DNA from: Prochlorococcus marinus str. MIT 0912
GTDB lineage: Bacteria > Cyanobacteriota > Cyanobacteriia > PCC-6307 > Cyanobiaceae
NCBI RefSeq assembly: GCF_027359595.1
Contig: NZ_CP114783.1
Location: 620,001-684,000 of the forward strand
Direction: 5' to 3'
Length of the DNA stretch: 64,000 nucleotides
A program made the translations under genes and the position numbers. This document shows, piece by piece, positions 49,165 through 58,692 of this stretch. Within the stretch, counting starts at the first letter, position 1; each line of letters opens with the position of its first letter. Below the pieces are notes generated by a model, which saw only the letters and a list, made by a program, of their open reading frames with translations, had not been told where the DNA came from and ran no database searches.

Positions 49165-50106
49165 ATGTCTCCTCAACTAACGCTTCAAACACCTCTTCAG
49201 CTTCCACCAGCTGAAATTCCTACTTATCTTGAGCAACTCTGGTCACATGATGAGCGAGGAGATAAAGGAGCCAATACCTTTTGTTTAATTGTCTGGCAAC
49301 CGGCTTGGATTGAACAAAAATTAGTCAAAACTGGAAAAATATCTGGTCCCGTAGTAGGAAGTCAAAGGAATGATCTTATAGAGGCTGCTAGAGAAATAAT
49401 CTTAAAAGGAGATCTTCCTAATAGCACTTCACCACTTGACTTCAGAGTTCAATCGTCAATTCAATGTGAAGAGTTAATTACAAATGTAGAAGACCTCAGG
49501 GGCCAACACATTGACACCTCAATTAGTAATTTGCAACCTCGAAGATTAATAACTATTGCACCAACAATTGAGAAAGAAAATAATTTAGAAACTTTGGTGG
49601 CAGCATATTGTCCTCTGCCTGAAGAAGGGGGAGGTAAAACAGCTTGTGGCGACGTAATCGTTTTAAGAGGTAATAAAACCGCAATCAATGATGGTCTTGA
49701 AATAGTTGAGAGTCTTGTCCCTGATGAACTGCCCTCTTGGTTGTGGTGGAATGGAAGAATTGATGAAGCCCCTAAATTCCTAAATGCTCTGGCGCTGCCT
49801 AATCGGAGATTAATTATTGATACTGCTCTAGGAGAACCAATGGTCTGCTTAAATTTATTGCTTCAAAGAATTCAATCTGGACAGGCTGTTAATGACCTGA
49901 ATTGGCTTCGTCTTAGAGGTTGGAGAGAAACCTTAGCAATGGTATTTGATCCACTTCAAAGAAGAAATTCTCTTGATAATTTACAAAAAATTGACATCGA
50001 TATCGAGGGTTCTCAGACAGTTCAAGGTCTTTTACTTGCTGCATGGATTGCCGATCGTCTTAACTGGAAACTTGAAAATTGCATCTTCTCAAAAAAGATC
50101 AGCTGA
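49165..50106 (+). CDS. opcA: OpcA, N-terminal part in frame 0 (about 313 residues before TGA)
   Basis: OpcA allosterically activates Zwf and is redox controlled. This frame starts at ATG 49165 (MSPQLTLQTPLQLPPAEIPTYL) and has family blocks such as TFCLIVWQPAWIEQ, YCPLPEEGGGKTACGDVIVL, LPSWLWWNGRID and WLRLRGWRETLAMVFDPLQR. It runs into TGA ten bases after the slippery heptamer at 50091-50097, so frame 0 alone gives a protein lacking about 120 C-terminal residues. A -1 shift joins it to the C-terminal part. The combined length is about 435 residues, close to normal OpcA. Confidence 0.88.
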   Translation: MSPQLTLQTPLQLPPAEIPTYLEQLWSHDERGDKGANTFCLIVWQPAWIEQKLVKTGKISGPVVGSQRNDLIEAAREIILKGDLPNSTSPLDFRVQSSIQCEELITNVEDLRGQHIDTSISNLQPRRLITIAPTIEKENNLETLVAAYCPLPEEGGGKTACGDVIVLRGNKTAINDGLEIVESLVPDELPSWLWWNGRIDEAPKFLNALALPNRRLIIDTALGEPMVCLNLLLQRIQSGQAVNDLNWLRLRGWRETLAMVFDPLQRRNSLDNLQKIDIDIEGSQTVQGLLLAAWIADRLNWKLENCIFSKKIS

Positions 50107-50471
50107 AAGTTAATTTTCTTCGTCCTGACAAAACTCTTGTTGAAGTTGGTATTACCTCTCTACCAATTGGAAAACCAAGCATAAATCCTGGACAGATCGT
50201 TGGTTTGAGATTAATTGCAAAAGCTAAAAACAAACAAAAAAACGATATTTGTGTAATCCTTGCTTCAGAATCCGGCGAGTGTATGAGATTAGAAGCTGGA
50301 GGTATGGCAAGAATGGAACTTATTGAACAAGTCGTTCCTATTCAAAAAAACTCTTTAGAAAATGATGTTGCTCGTTTACTTTCCAGCAGTAGAGGCAATA
50401 CGAGTCCTTTACTTGCGAGTGCGACACCAATAGCAAAAGAAATGCTTGATTTAGTTAATCAAGCTAACTAA
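50079..50471 (+). CDS. opcA: OpcA, C-terminal part in the -1 frame
   Basis: The frame is open from 50079 (TTG) and encodes the conserved OpcA C-terminal domain: PIGKPSINPGQIVGLRLIAK, VILASESGECMRLEAGGMA, ELIEQVVPIQKN, and VARLLSSSRGNTSPLLASA, which is typical of picocyanobacterial OpcA. It overlaps the frame-0 part by 28 bases. It would be made as an OpcA fusion through -1 slippage at 50091-50097, or as a separate peptide from the TTG (no strong ribosome-binding site seen), or not at all. Confidence 0.85.
   Translation: MHLLKKDQLKVNFLRPDKTLVEVGITSLPIGKPSINPGQIVGLRLIAKAKNKQKNDICVILASESGECMRLEAGGMARMELIEQVVPIQKNSLENDVARLLSSSRGNTSPLLASATPIAKEMLDLVNQAN
50091..50097 (+). other. opcA: A-AAA-AAG slippery heptamer, likely -1 frameshift site in opcA
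   Basis: In frame 0 the codons are TCA AAA AAG, so the heptamer reads A AAA AAG, the same slippery sequence used in E. coli dnaX. The downstream half of opcA lies in exactly the -1 frame. The TGA of frame 0 comes at 50104-50106. A weak downstream hairpin (CTTC 50118-50121 with GAAG 50142-50145, ACAA 50128-50131 with TTGT 50137-50140) is possible. No obvious internal Shine-Dalgarno is seen upstream. A one-base deletion in an ancestral A7 run would give the same picture. Confidence 0.6.
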
Positions 50472-50484
50472 ATTTAGTCATTAG

Positions 50485-51840
50485 ATGGCATGCGTTATCT
50501 CTGCGATATCAAGTAATAGTGGGAAAACACTTTTAAGTCTTCTTTTAATTTCTTGGTTAAAAAGTATAGATAAAACAGTTCAGACTTTTAAAGTTGGGCC
50601 TGATTATTTAGACCCTCAACAACTTACCGCGGCCTCAAGCAAAGCTTGTCGAAATCTTGATTTAATTCTCTCCGGTGAAATTTGGGTTAAAGAAAATTTT
50701 ATTCATTTCGCAGGATTAACTGATTATTCGTTTGTTGAAGGGGTCATGGGGTTATTCGATGGGATTGGCAGTAGTTCAAGAGGTAGTACAGCCGAATTAG
50801 CTAAGGTTTTAAATCTGCCAGTAGTCCTTATTGTTGATGCTAGGGGGAAGGCTGCATCACTAGCAGCCTTAATAAAAGGATTTAGAGAACACGATACGGA
50901 ATTAAACATTGCAGGCGTTGTTCTTAATAATGTTCAAACTGAGAGACATGAAAAAATATTATTGGAGGTTCTTGATCAAATCAATATAAAATCATTAGGT
51001 TCTATTCCTTCATGCAAAGACTTATATCTTCCCTCAAGGGATTTAGGTTTAGTTCCAGCCCATGAAATTCTAGACTTAGAACTTAAAGTTAAAAAGTGGG
51101 CATCAATAGCCAAAGATTATCTAGATATCAAAAGTTTTAGAAAGCTTTTATTACCTCCACAATATAAAAGCAAAATAATTAACTTACGGCCAAAGAAAGA
51201 CTCCGTATTTATTCAACCAGTTGCTATCGCTGAAGATGATGCTTTCCATTTTAGATATCAAGAAACAAAAGAATTATTAGAAGAAAACGGTATGCCAACT
51301 ATTACTTGGAAACCGATTGAAAACGAACAGATTCCAAAAGAAGCTAGAGGATTAATAATTCCTGGTGGTTTTCCTGAACGATATGCAATCGAATTAAGTA
51401 ATTCAAAAAAAAGCCTGGACTCAATAAGAATGTTTTCAAAGAAATTTCCTATCTATGCGGAATGTGGCGGAATGATGCTTTTGGGTAAAAGTATATTTGA
51501 TCTTGAAGGGAAAGAATATTCAATGGCCGGTATATTACCTTTTAAGGCTAAAAAAGGTAATTTAAAAATTGGTTATAGAGAGACAACAACTAAAAATAAA
51601 AGTCCTATTACTAATCCTGGCAATAAACTAATAGGACATGAGTTTCATCGCTGGGAAATAATGAATGAAAGGTATAATTCAAAAATAAATCGACTATGGG
51701 ATATCAATGGATGGAATATGGAGATTAAAAATGAAGGTTTTTGTAATCATTTAATTCATGCAAGTTGGATACATCTACATTGGGCAAGTTCGCCTCTTAT
51801 TCTAGATAATTGGAAAAGAAGTGTTATAAGTAATGCATAA
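50485..51840 (+). CDS. cobB: Cobyrinate a,c-diamide synthase
   Basis: A 451-residue CobB/CbiA amidotransferase of cobalamin synthesis. N-terminal ATP-binding domain with SSNSGKTLLSLLLISWL and FKVGPDYLDPQQL; C-terminal class-I glutaminase domain with PGGFPERYAIEL and the nucleophile Cys in IYAECGGMMLLG, followed by YRETTTKNKSP, and HEFHRWE with the catalytic-triad-type His. It starts 13 bases after opcA. Prochlorococcus makes pseudocobalamin for its B12-dependent enzymes. Confidence 0.93.
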   Translation: MACVISAISSNSGKTLLSLLLISWLKSIDKTVQTFKVGPDYLDPQQLTAASSKACRNLDLILSGEIWVKENFIHFAGLTDYSFVEGVMGLFDGIGSSSRGSTAELAKVLNLPVVLIVDARGKAASLAALIKGFREHDTELNIAGVVLNNVQTERHEKILLEVLDQINIKSLGSIPSCKDLYLPSRDLGLVPAHEILDLELKVKKWASIAKDYLDIKSFRKLLLPPQYKSKIINLRPKKDSVFIQPVAIAEDDAFHFRYQETKELLEENGMPTITWKPIENEQIPKEARGLIIPGGFPERYAIELSNSKKSLDSIRMFSKKFPIYAECGGMMLLGKSIFDLEGKEYSMAGILPFKAKKGNLKIGYRETTTKNKSPITNPGNKLIGHEFHRWEIMNERYNSKINRLWDINGWNMEIKNEGFCNHLIHASWIHLHWASSPLILDNWKRSVISNA

Positions 51841-51874
51841 AAAAATCTATTTTTTTTTAATAGCATTTTCTAAA

Positions 51875-53335
51875 TTAATCGATTAATAATTTCTTTAAAA
51901 GAGCTTGATTTGTCTTGCTTGTATTATCACCAACGATCCATACACCTTTGCTCGCTCTGCTTACAGCAACGTATACAAGCCTTCTTCTAAATTCAAGATC
52001 TTTTGGCCAAAATACGTCAGAAGTTATGAACACTTCTCCAAAAGTACTTCCTTGACTCCTGTGAATTGTAAGGACAGAGGCAGGACCTAAAGATGCGAAT
52101 GAATCTCTGATAAAAAAGAAAAGTTTCCAAATCGAAGCACTATTTTTTTTTCCTCTGACTCTTGCAAGATTGCTCAATTCATTCAGGGTAAGGTCTAGAT
52201 CAATACGAGACTTAGAACCTATTTGAGGCATTAACCTTAAAGAAAATTCTTTTTGATCACAACTAACTTTAGCTATCTGAGTCTCAATAACAGGTAAAGG
52301 ATTTTCAAAATCTTGATGTATTCCTAAAGAAGCCAAGTCAAAACTATTTGGAATCACATCTTCTACCACCATCTCTCTATTGGAACTAATCAAAATATCT
52401 GGTTCTTCTCCAAGCTCATCCTCATTTAATGACGCATTTACCATTACCGCTTTACGGCTTATTAAAACCTCCCCAGGTAAAACCTGATATTGATCTGCCA
52501 TTTCACCATGAATAGCTCTTCTTGCATGAGGAACCAGATTATCAACGACACGATTCGTATAGCACAAAATTCTTGCTCTATCGTGATCATCCTCCAAGGA
52601 AGATAACCTCAATGATGATTTGGCTCTTTCAAGCCAACTTGATCTATCTAATATTCCAACATTACCTTTCTCAGAATTAACAATTGGAACTATTGGTGGC
52701 TGCTTACAAGGGATTTGCCCATCTCTAATTATTTTTGCCAATTTCAGAACAGGTCCTTGATGACGAACAACTTCCCTAAGCTCAGTGCTTACAGATCTTT
52801 TCATTAAAAAAACTGAGCTAGAAGTTTCTCCCACTGGTGGGAGTTGAGCAGGATCACCAACAAAAACCAAACGAGTCGAGTTAAACCTTCCACATTCAAG
52901 AGTTATCTCCAATAATTTGGAATCAATCATTGATGCTTCATCAATTAAAACGAGTCCTAAATTCTCCAAAGAGTTCTCGGTTTGATCTGTTCTTTCACAT
53001 ATTTCTACATCCGCCTGTCTTTTCAACTTAAGTCGAAGCAAGCGGTGAATGGTTGAAGGGAACCATGTGGGTTTAATAGATTCATTTTTCAACCCCTCCC
53101 TTAATACACCTACAGCTTTATGAGTTGGTGCTACTACGGTCCAACACAAACCTAACTCATCTACTTTTTTTAATAATTTCATCGATAAATATGTTTTTCC
53201 ACTTCCCGCAAAGCCTTTCATTACAAAGGGGTTATAAGAATATGGGGTCTTAAGCCATTCACAGAATAATTCAAGAGATTTCTCTTGATCCTTAGTTAAA
53301 ACAACACAATCTTCTATTGCTTTTACTTCTTTCAC
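51875..53335 (-). CDS. RecD/Dda-like superfamily 1 helicase
   Basis: A 486-residue helicase distinct from RecD. Walker A is GFAGSGKTYLSMKLL (about residues 40-54), Walker B is LVLIDEASMIDSKLL, followed by LVFVGDPAQLPPVGE and the C-terminal SVLTIHRSQGSTFGEVFI and YVAVSRASKGVWIV. It lacks a RecC-binding N-terminal domain. It resembles single-gene Dda/RecD-like exonuclease-annotated helicases of cyanobacteria; its process is unknown. Its start overlaps the stop of the DUF212 gene. Confidence 0.82.
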   Translation of the reverse strand: MKEVKAIEDCVVLTKDQEKSLELFCEWLKTPYSYNPFVMKGFAGSGKTYLSMKLLKKVDELGLCWTVVAPTHKAVGVLREGLKNESIKPTWFPSTIHRLLRLKLKRQADVEICERTDQTENSLENLGLVLIDEASMIDSKLLEITLECGRFNSTRLVFVGDPAQLPPVGETSSSVFLMKRSVSTELREVVRHQGPVLKLAKIIRDGQIPCKQPPIVPIVNSEKGNVGILDRSSWLERAKSSLRLSSLEDDHDRARILCYTNRVVDNLVPHARRAIHGEMADQYQVLPGEVLISRKAVMVNASLNEDELGEEPDILISSNREMVVEDVIPNSFDLASLGIHQDFENPLPVIETQIAKVSCDQKEFSLRLMPQIGSKSRIDLDLTLNELSNLARVRGKKNSASIWKLFFFIRDSFASLGPASVLTIHRSQGSTFGEVFITSDVFWPKDLEFRRRLVYVAVSRASKGVWIVGDNTSKTNQALLKKLLID

Positions 53336-53847
53336 AAAGAAACTAATCCAATCATTTGCAAAATATGCAAAGGGGAACCAATGAAGAAAATACCTGGTAA
53401 AGCCACAATTGGCCCAAAGACACTTCCGACCAAAACCTCGAGTTTTGTATGCCCCAAAGATTCTTTCAAAGTAGTTTCTGAAGACAATTCGTTGGAATTT
53501 TCTTTTGAAATTTGATTAACTTTTGCTGCTGTTAAGCCTGCAGATCTTCTTATTCCCGAAGCGTCATACATCACGATAAAAGCAATTGTTGAAGCCAAAG
53601 CGAATACTGGGTCATCAAAACCAAGCTGAAGTCCAACTCCTGCAGCGGTTCCTGTTACTAGAGCAGAATGACTTGAAGGCATACCACCTGTTTCTATGAG
53701 TACTGACGGCCTCCACCTTTGCTTAAAAATTAATTCAAATAATAATTTAGAAAATTGAGCAAGGCCACATGCGGCTAATCCCCAGGCCAATACGGCATTA
53801 TCAAGAATAAAAACAAATTGAAATTCTCCACCTGAATTAATATTCAT
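53332..53847 (-). CDS. DUF212 divergent PAP2-family membrane protein
   Basis: A 171-residue membrane protein with about four hydrophobic segments. The family block [26 protein letters not shown] carries the SxxH of PAP2-like phosphatases, then [15 protein letters not shown] and [21 protein letters not shown]. Substrate unknown. It overlaps both crtE upstream (ATGA) and the helicase gene downstream, so the three are probably one transcript. Confidence 0.85.
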   Translation of the reverse strand: MNINSGGEFQFVFILDNAVLAWGLAACGLAQFSKLLFELIFKQRWRPSVLIETGGMPSSHSALVTGTAAGVGLQLGFDDPVFALASTIAFIVMYDASGIRRSAGLTAAKVNQISKENSNELSSETTLKESLGHTKLEVLVGSVFGPIVALPGIFFIGSPLHILQMIGLVSL

Positions 53848-54743
53848 CTATCTCTGCTTGTTATGTAATCAGCCAATGCAAGAAGAGGTTTTGATTTTTC
53901 AAGCCAAGGATCAAGAGCATTTTTTGCTTTGGCGACTAAAAGATCTGCTCTCTTCCTTGATTCATCAAGACCGAGTAATTTCGGGTAAGTAGTCTTATCA
54001 GCAATTAAATCCTTTCCTGCTGTTTTACCTAATACTTCACTACTTGCTGTTACATCAAGAATGTCATCAATTATTTGAAATGCCAAGCCAATCCCCTTCG
54101 CATAGACACTTAATGCTTCAAGAAGCTTTTCATCAGCACCGCCAATCAATGCTCCGCAAGTGACACATGCCTTGAGCAGAGCTCCTGTTTTGTGGAGATG
54201 AATGTACTCTAAGGTTTCCAAATCCACTTCTTTCCCTTCACAATCGAGATCAACTACTTGTCCTCCCACCAGCCCAGGAGCCCCTGCCACTAAAGAAAGC
54301 TCACCTACTATTTTCAATAGTCTCTCTGGTGGTATTCCCTCTGTACGGATTGATACCATCTCAAAAGCCCTGGTCAATAGAGCATCTCCAGCAAGTATTG
54401 CTACCGCATCTCCATAAACTTTGTGATTGGTAGGACGCCCGCGACGAAGATCGTCATTATCCATTGAAGGCAGATCGTCATGGATAAGGGACATTGTATG
54501 TATCATTTCCAGAGCAACTGCTGTAGGCAGTGCTTTTTCAACTTCGCCTCCAGCAAGTTCGCAAGCGGCAAGACAAAGTATTGGTCTTAATCTCTTGCCT
54601 CCAGCCAAAAGAGAGTAACGCATAGATTCTCTTAATTTTTCTGGCTTTTCAGGGCCTAGAGACGCATCTAGCGCATCTTCAACGCGAGCTCTAGATTTCT
54701 CTAGATACTCGGCGAAGTCAAAAGAAGCGGTTGCTTCCTGCAT
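53844..54743 (-). CDS. crtE: Geranylgeranyl diphosphate synthase
   Basis: A 299-residue trans-prenyltransferase giving the C20 precursor for carotenoids and the phytyl chain of chlorophyll. The first Asp-rich motif is [20 protein letters not shown], and the second is FQIIDDILD, with [20 protein letters not shown] after it. Length is typical. folD lies 42 bases upstream on the same strand; the DUF212 gene overlaps its end. Confidence 0.95.
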   Translation of the reverse strand: MQEATASFDFAEYLEKSRARVEDALDASLGPEKPEKLRESMRYSLLAGGKRLRPILCLAACELAGGEVEKALPTAVALEMIHTMSLIHDDLPSMDNDDLRRGRPTNHKVYGDAVAILAGDALLTRAFEMVSIRTEGIPPERLLKIVGELSLVAGAPGLVGGQVVDLDCEGKEVDLETLEYIHLHKTGALLKACVTCGALIGGADEKLLEALSVYAKGIGLAFQIIDDILDVTASSEVLGKTAGKDLIADKTTYPKLLGLDESRKRADLLVAKAKNALDPWLEKSKPLLALADYITSRDR

Positions 54744-54785
54744 GCAAAAAATCGATTCTTCCCAATTCTCTCAGGACATTGTGAT

Positions 54786-55697
54786 TCATGGAAGTAAATG
54801 ACTAATAGTTAAAGGTAATCCACAATGTTTCTGCCACCTATCAACCGTATTTGCCAATAGCATTGTTACTGTCATAGGGCCTACACCGCCAGGTACAGGA
54901 GAATAAGCAGCTAATTTATCTTCAATTTCAAATATCTTTACATCTCCACAAAGTTTAGTCTTTTTAATCTCTTTCATATTTTCATGATCAGGTGGAAGTC
55001 TATGTATACCTACATCAATAACAACACAATCCTTGCTGACATGGTTTTTCCCAATCAGATGAGGCTTGCCAGCTGCTACTACAAGTAAATCGGCCTCCCT
55101 AGTCAAAGAAGGTAAATCTTTAGTTCTTGAATGAGCCACAGTGACAGTGGCATTTGCAGCTTCAAGCATTAAAGCCATTGGCTTACCAACAAGGATGCTA
55201 CGACCAACAACTACTGCTCTTTTACCTTCAATTTTTATTTGATTTCGCTTAAGCAGAGACATAACACCCGCAGGTGTACATGATCTTGGGCCTTTTTCTC
55301 CCTTAATTAATCTTCCTAGGTTCAAAGGATGTAGACCATCAGCATCCTTATCAGGATCAATACTCCTAAGCAAGATAGACTCATCAAGGTGCGCAGGTAA
55401 CGGAAGTTGCAATAAAATTCCATCAACATTCCTATCTTGATTCAAGCTTTCAATAGTTTCTGTAAGTTCCTCCAATGAAATATCTTCTTTTAAATGCTTT
55501 GCAAAACTTCTAACACCTATTCGATCGCATGCTTTTTCCTTGTAATTGACATAAACTCCACTTGCAGGATCATTACCAACCCTAAGGACAGCAAGGCCAG
55601 GAGGACGTTCCGCAACTTCCAACCCAGATTCGATAGCCTGTTGAAGTATGAGTTCAATCTCCTGAGCAAGTTTTTTTCCATCTAAAATTTTGGGCAT
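54786..55697 (-). CDS. folD: Bifunctional methylene-THF dehydrogenase/cyclohydrolase
   Basis: A 303-residue FolD for one-carbon metabolism, interconverting methylene-, methenyl- and formyl-tetrahydrofolate. The family blocks [13 protein letters not shown] (with catalytic Lys), [44 protein letters not shown] and [11 protein letters not shown] are intact. It is divergent from the PgpH-like gene with a 51-base gap. Confidence 0.96.
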   Translation of the reverse strand: MPKILDGKKLAQEIELILQQAIESGLEVAERPPGLAVLRVGNDPASGVYVNYKEKACDRIGVRSFAKHLKEDISLEELTETIESLNQDRNVDGILLQLPLPAHLDESILLRSIDPDKDADGLHPLNLGRLIKGEKGPRSCTPAGVMSLLKRNQIKIEGKRAVVVGRSILVGKPMALMLEAANATVTVAHSRTKDLPSLTREADLLVVAAGKPHLIGKNHVSKDCVVIDVGIHRLPPDHENMKEIKKTKLCGDVKIFEIEDKLAAYSPVPGGVGPMTVTMLLANTVDRWQKHCGLPLTISHLLP

Positions 55698-55748
55698 AAA
55701 TAAAATGAATGAAGTTTTAATTAATCAACGCATTAAACCTAGCGTTAG

Positions 55749-57848
55749 GTGAGAAATTCTTTGGCTAAACTACCCAGTCCAAAAAAAATTTGGAGGATAT
55801 GGTTAGGGAGTCAATCTCCCAGGCGTCCAATACTTCTTTGGTCACCAACTGATAAGTTAGTTCTACTAATGGTCTGCCTATTAGTAGCAATATTTTCAAG
55901 TTATAAGTTACTTGCTGTTCCCGATCTCAAACCAGGAGATATTGCTCAATCCAATGAAATAGCTCCCAGAGATGCAAAGGTAATAGACTCAAAAGATTTA
56001 AAAGAAAAAAGACAAAGATTAAAAGAACGTTTTATACAAGTGATAGATAAAAATCAATCAAATAATTTAGAAAAGAGTGTTTTTCAGAAAATCAAAAAAC
56101 TTCGTACTTTAAAAGATCGTAATCTAGAAGTAGATTTAAATAAAATCAATCCAACAGATTCAGAGAAAATCTGGCTAGATAATGTCTCAGAGAGTGAATG
56201 GGAGGAATGGAAAGAAGAGATAAAAAATGCTTCAAAAAAAATGCTTTCTCAAGGAATTATTAATACACTCGCATATGATCAACTTAATCAAGCTTCTTCT
56301 CTTCAGTTAATCGATCTAGGTGAAAAAGATTCTCCAAACAGATCATTAGGTTCAAAAATATTATCAAGTAGTTTTTATCAAAAAAGTAATTTAAAAGTTG
56401 ATGAATTAAAAACAAATATATTACTTGAAAATCTAATTAATAAAGATGGTATAAATACTATAAAAGTAAAAAAAGGCAATATTATATCTATTAAAGGAGA
56501 GCCAATAAGCTCACAAGAATTTGATATTCTAGAACATTTTAATAAAGTAAGTAGAAGTCCTAGGCCCTTAAAGTGGTTAATTACTTTCTCAGAATCTATG
56601 GGAAGTTGTGGATTACTTCTTATGATTATGAGAAGAGAAAAGCCAAGACTTAAGGCTAGGCATGGATTACTATCTTTAACTTTATTATTCGTAGTTCAAT
56701 TAACAAAAAACTGGCTTGGGCCGCTAGCAAGTCCTATGCAGTTAATATTACCTCCTACACTACTTCTTTCTCAAGGAATAGGTACGACTACATCATTAGC
56801 ATGGATGGCGGCTGCTAGTTTGACATGGCCATCATCTCCTAATGAATTAAGTGAAGTTAGACTAATAATTGCTTGTATAGCTGGTGCCTTTATTGCATTT
56901 TTAGGTAGAAGAATGAGAAGCCGAGCACAAGTTCTTCAAATAGCGGTATTTATACCTTTTGGCGCATTGTTAGGGCAATGGTTTGTTTTTAATCAAGTAA
57001 TTAAATCGAAAAACTTAAATTTTAATAGTCTATCTTTTGACCCTAATTCTCTTTTTAATGAGACACTTATTATCAGTGCAATACTAATGGTAACAATATT
57101 AATTATTCCAATATTAGAAAATACATTTGGATTGCTTACTAGAGCACGATTAATGGAACTTGCTGATCAAGAACGTCCTTTACTTCGTCGTTTATCTAGA
57201 GAAGCACCAGGCACATTTGAACATACTTTAACAATCTTAAGTCTTGCAGAGGAAGGCGCAAGAGTCATTGGAGCTGATGTTGATTTAATAAGAACTGGAG
57301 CTCTTTACCATGATGTAGGTAAATTACACGCTCCTAATTGGTTTATTGAAAATCAAAAAGATGGAGTAAACCCACATGAAGAAATAAAAAACCCCTATAA
57401 AAGTGCAGATATTCTTCAAGCCCATGTAGACGAAGGATTGAAGCTTGCCAGGAGATATCGACTTCCATCACCTATTGCTGATTTCATCCCAGAACATCAA
57501 GGTACTTTAAAAATGGGATATTTTCTTCATAAAGCTAGAGAGAGTGATCCTTCTGCCTCTGAAAAACGTTTCAGATATAGAGGGCCTATTCCTCATTCAA
57601 AAGAAACAGGAATACTTATGCTTGCAGATGGGTGTGAAGCAGCATTAAGAGCTCTTGACGCCTCTTCCTCAGACAAAGATGCATGCAAAACAGTTAGAAA
57701 AATAATTCAATCTCGTCAGATTGATGGTCAATTAAAAGAAAGTAGTTTAACGAGAGCAGAAATAGAAATAATACTTCGAGCTTTTGTCTCAGTGTGGAGA
57801 AGAATGCGTCACAGAAGATTAAAATATCCAAGCTTTAATTCAAGGTAA
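55749..57848 (+). CDS. 7TM-HD family protein, PgpH-like (putative c-di-AMP phosphodiesterase)
   Basis: A 699-residue membrane protein. A short cytoplasmic start and one membrane segment (about 38-55) are followed by an extracytoplasmic domain (about 60-270), a multi-helix 7TM-type region (about 278-460) and an HD hydrolase domain (about 485-690) with GALYHDVGKLHAPNWFIENQ as the HD motif and ADFIPEHQGTLKMGYF. This architecture is that of PgpH, which hydrolyses c-di-AMP. The start is GTG. A c-di-AMP synthase gene, cdaA, lies at 24-25 kb. Confidence 0.85.
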   Translation: MRNSLAKLPSPKKIWRIWLGSQSPRRPILLWSPTDKLVLLMVCLLVAIFSSYKLLAVPDLKPGDIAQSNEIAPRDAKVIDSKDLKEKRQRLKERFIQVIDKNQSNNLEKSVFQKIKKLRTLKDRNLEVDLNKINPTDSEKIWLDNVSESEWEEWKEEIKNASKKMLSQGIINTLAYDQLNQASSLQLIDLGEKDSPNRSLGSKILSSSFYQKSNLKVDELKTNILLENLINKDGINTIKVKKGNIISIKGEPISSQEFDILEHFNKVSRSPRPLKWLITFSESMGSCGLLLMIMRREKPRLKARHGLLSLTLLFVVQLTKNWLGPLASPMQLILPPTLLLSQGIGTTTSLAWMAAASLTWPSSPNELSEVRLIIACIAGAFIAFLGRRMRSRAQVLQIAVFIPFGALLGQWFVFNQVIKSKNLNFNSLSFDPNSLFNETLIISAILMVTILIIPILENTFGLLTRARLMELADQERPLLRRLSREAPGTFEHTLTILSLAEEGARVIGADVDLIRTGALYHDVGKLHAPNWFIENQKDGVNPHEEIKNPYKSADILQAHVDEGLKLARRYRLPSPIADFIPEHQGTLKMGYFLHKARESDPSASEKRFRYRGPIPHSKETGILMLADGCEAALRALDASSSDKDACKTVRKIIQSRQIDGQLKESSLTRAEIEIILRAFVSVWRRMRHRRLKYPSFNSR

Positions 57849-57882
57849 CAACTTCAAGATCTATTGAAATATCAAATACAAG

Positions 57883-58272
57883 TTAAAGCCTTATTCTTCT
57901 ATGACCTCTTCTGCACCAATAGAGTAAAGCTAATAAATTAAGCAAAGCTATTAACAAAGTTAAACCACTTATCCCAAAGAAATCATTTACTTTAATTAAT
58001 CTGATTATTCCATAAGGCAAGGTTCCTGAAAGAGTCATTGATAAAGCAACTATTGATAAAATCACACCCCATCCTCTTTGAGCAAATAGACCTGCTGAAG
58101 CTACAATTCCAGTTATTGCAGCTGGCCAAGCAAGACTAATAGCAAGAGTAATATTGGCAGTTTGAAGAGGAGGACCTGATCCAACTACATAAGCAATAAA
58201 AGGAATTGCAAGTGTATTTGAGATCAAACCAAACCAAGTAAGAGTCCAGTATCCGCGCATTCCTAAACCCAT
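57883..58272 (-). CDS. Four-helix membrane protein, conserved in cyanobacteria, function unknown
   Basis: A 129-residue protein with about four membrane segments (about residues 8-28, 42-62, 68-88 and 98-118) and a short Arg-rich cytoplasmic end (CRRGHRRIRL). Blocks such as RGYWTLTWFGLISN and AITGIVASAGLFAQRGWG look conserved. No family name can be given. It lies downstream of the 79-aa gene on the same strand. Confidence 0.65.
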   Translation of the reverse strand: MGLGMRGYWTLTWFGLISNTLAIPFIAYVVGSGPPLQTANITLAISLAWPAAITGIVASAGLFAQRGWGVILSIVALSMTLSGTLPYGIIRLIKVNDFFGISGLTLLIALLNLLALLYWCRRGHRRIRL

Positions 58273-58325
58273 TTTAAAAATTTTTTCTCTTAAATAAAAT
58301 CATAAGAGTCGCATTAACAATTTAT

Positions 58326-58565
58326 TTATGCATGAGATAGTTGCAAACAATTGGATGGGTAACAAACAGTCCTCCAAGTTCCATTTCCTGCAAGCACCTG
58401 CACACCAATACCTTTATCTTTGATTTTGCAACTCAAGCCCTGACCATTGCACCACACTTTTGCAGCCTTGAGTGCTGCATCAATACTTTCATAAGGAGCA
58501 TCTAGAACATGGTGAGGCGCTCCATCAAGCCCTACAAGTCGATACAAATTTCTTTTAAAAACCAT
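58326..58565 (-). CDS. Small conserved picocyanobacterial protein, function unknown
   Basis: A 79-residue soluble protein starting MVFKRNLYRLVGLDGAPHHV, with a mixed helix-strand pattern and three Cys (WCNGQGLSCKI, CYPSNC-type end). The composition and the lack of repeats suggest a real gene. No motif points to a function. It is 53 bases upstream of the four-helix membrane protein gene. Confidence 0.62.
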   Translation of the reverse strand: MVFKRNLYRLVGLDGAPHHVLDAPYESIDAALKAAKVWCNGQGLSCKIKDKGIGVQVLAGNGTWRTVCYPSNCLQLSHA

Positions 58566-58692
58566 TTATGTGCACATATCAAATCGTCACAATACATATT
58601 AATCTTTAATTAATAGATTATCAGTATTTATCTGGAAAAAATTTACGGAACCTTTAAAAATTTTAATGATAATTTTTTAAAAAGCTAAGTTA

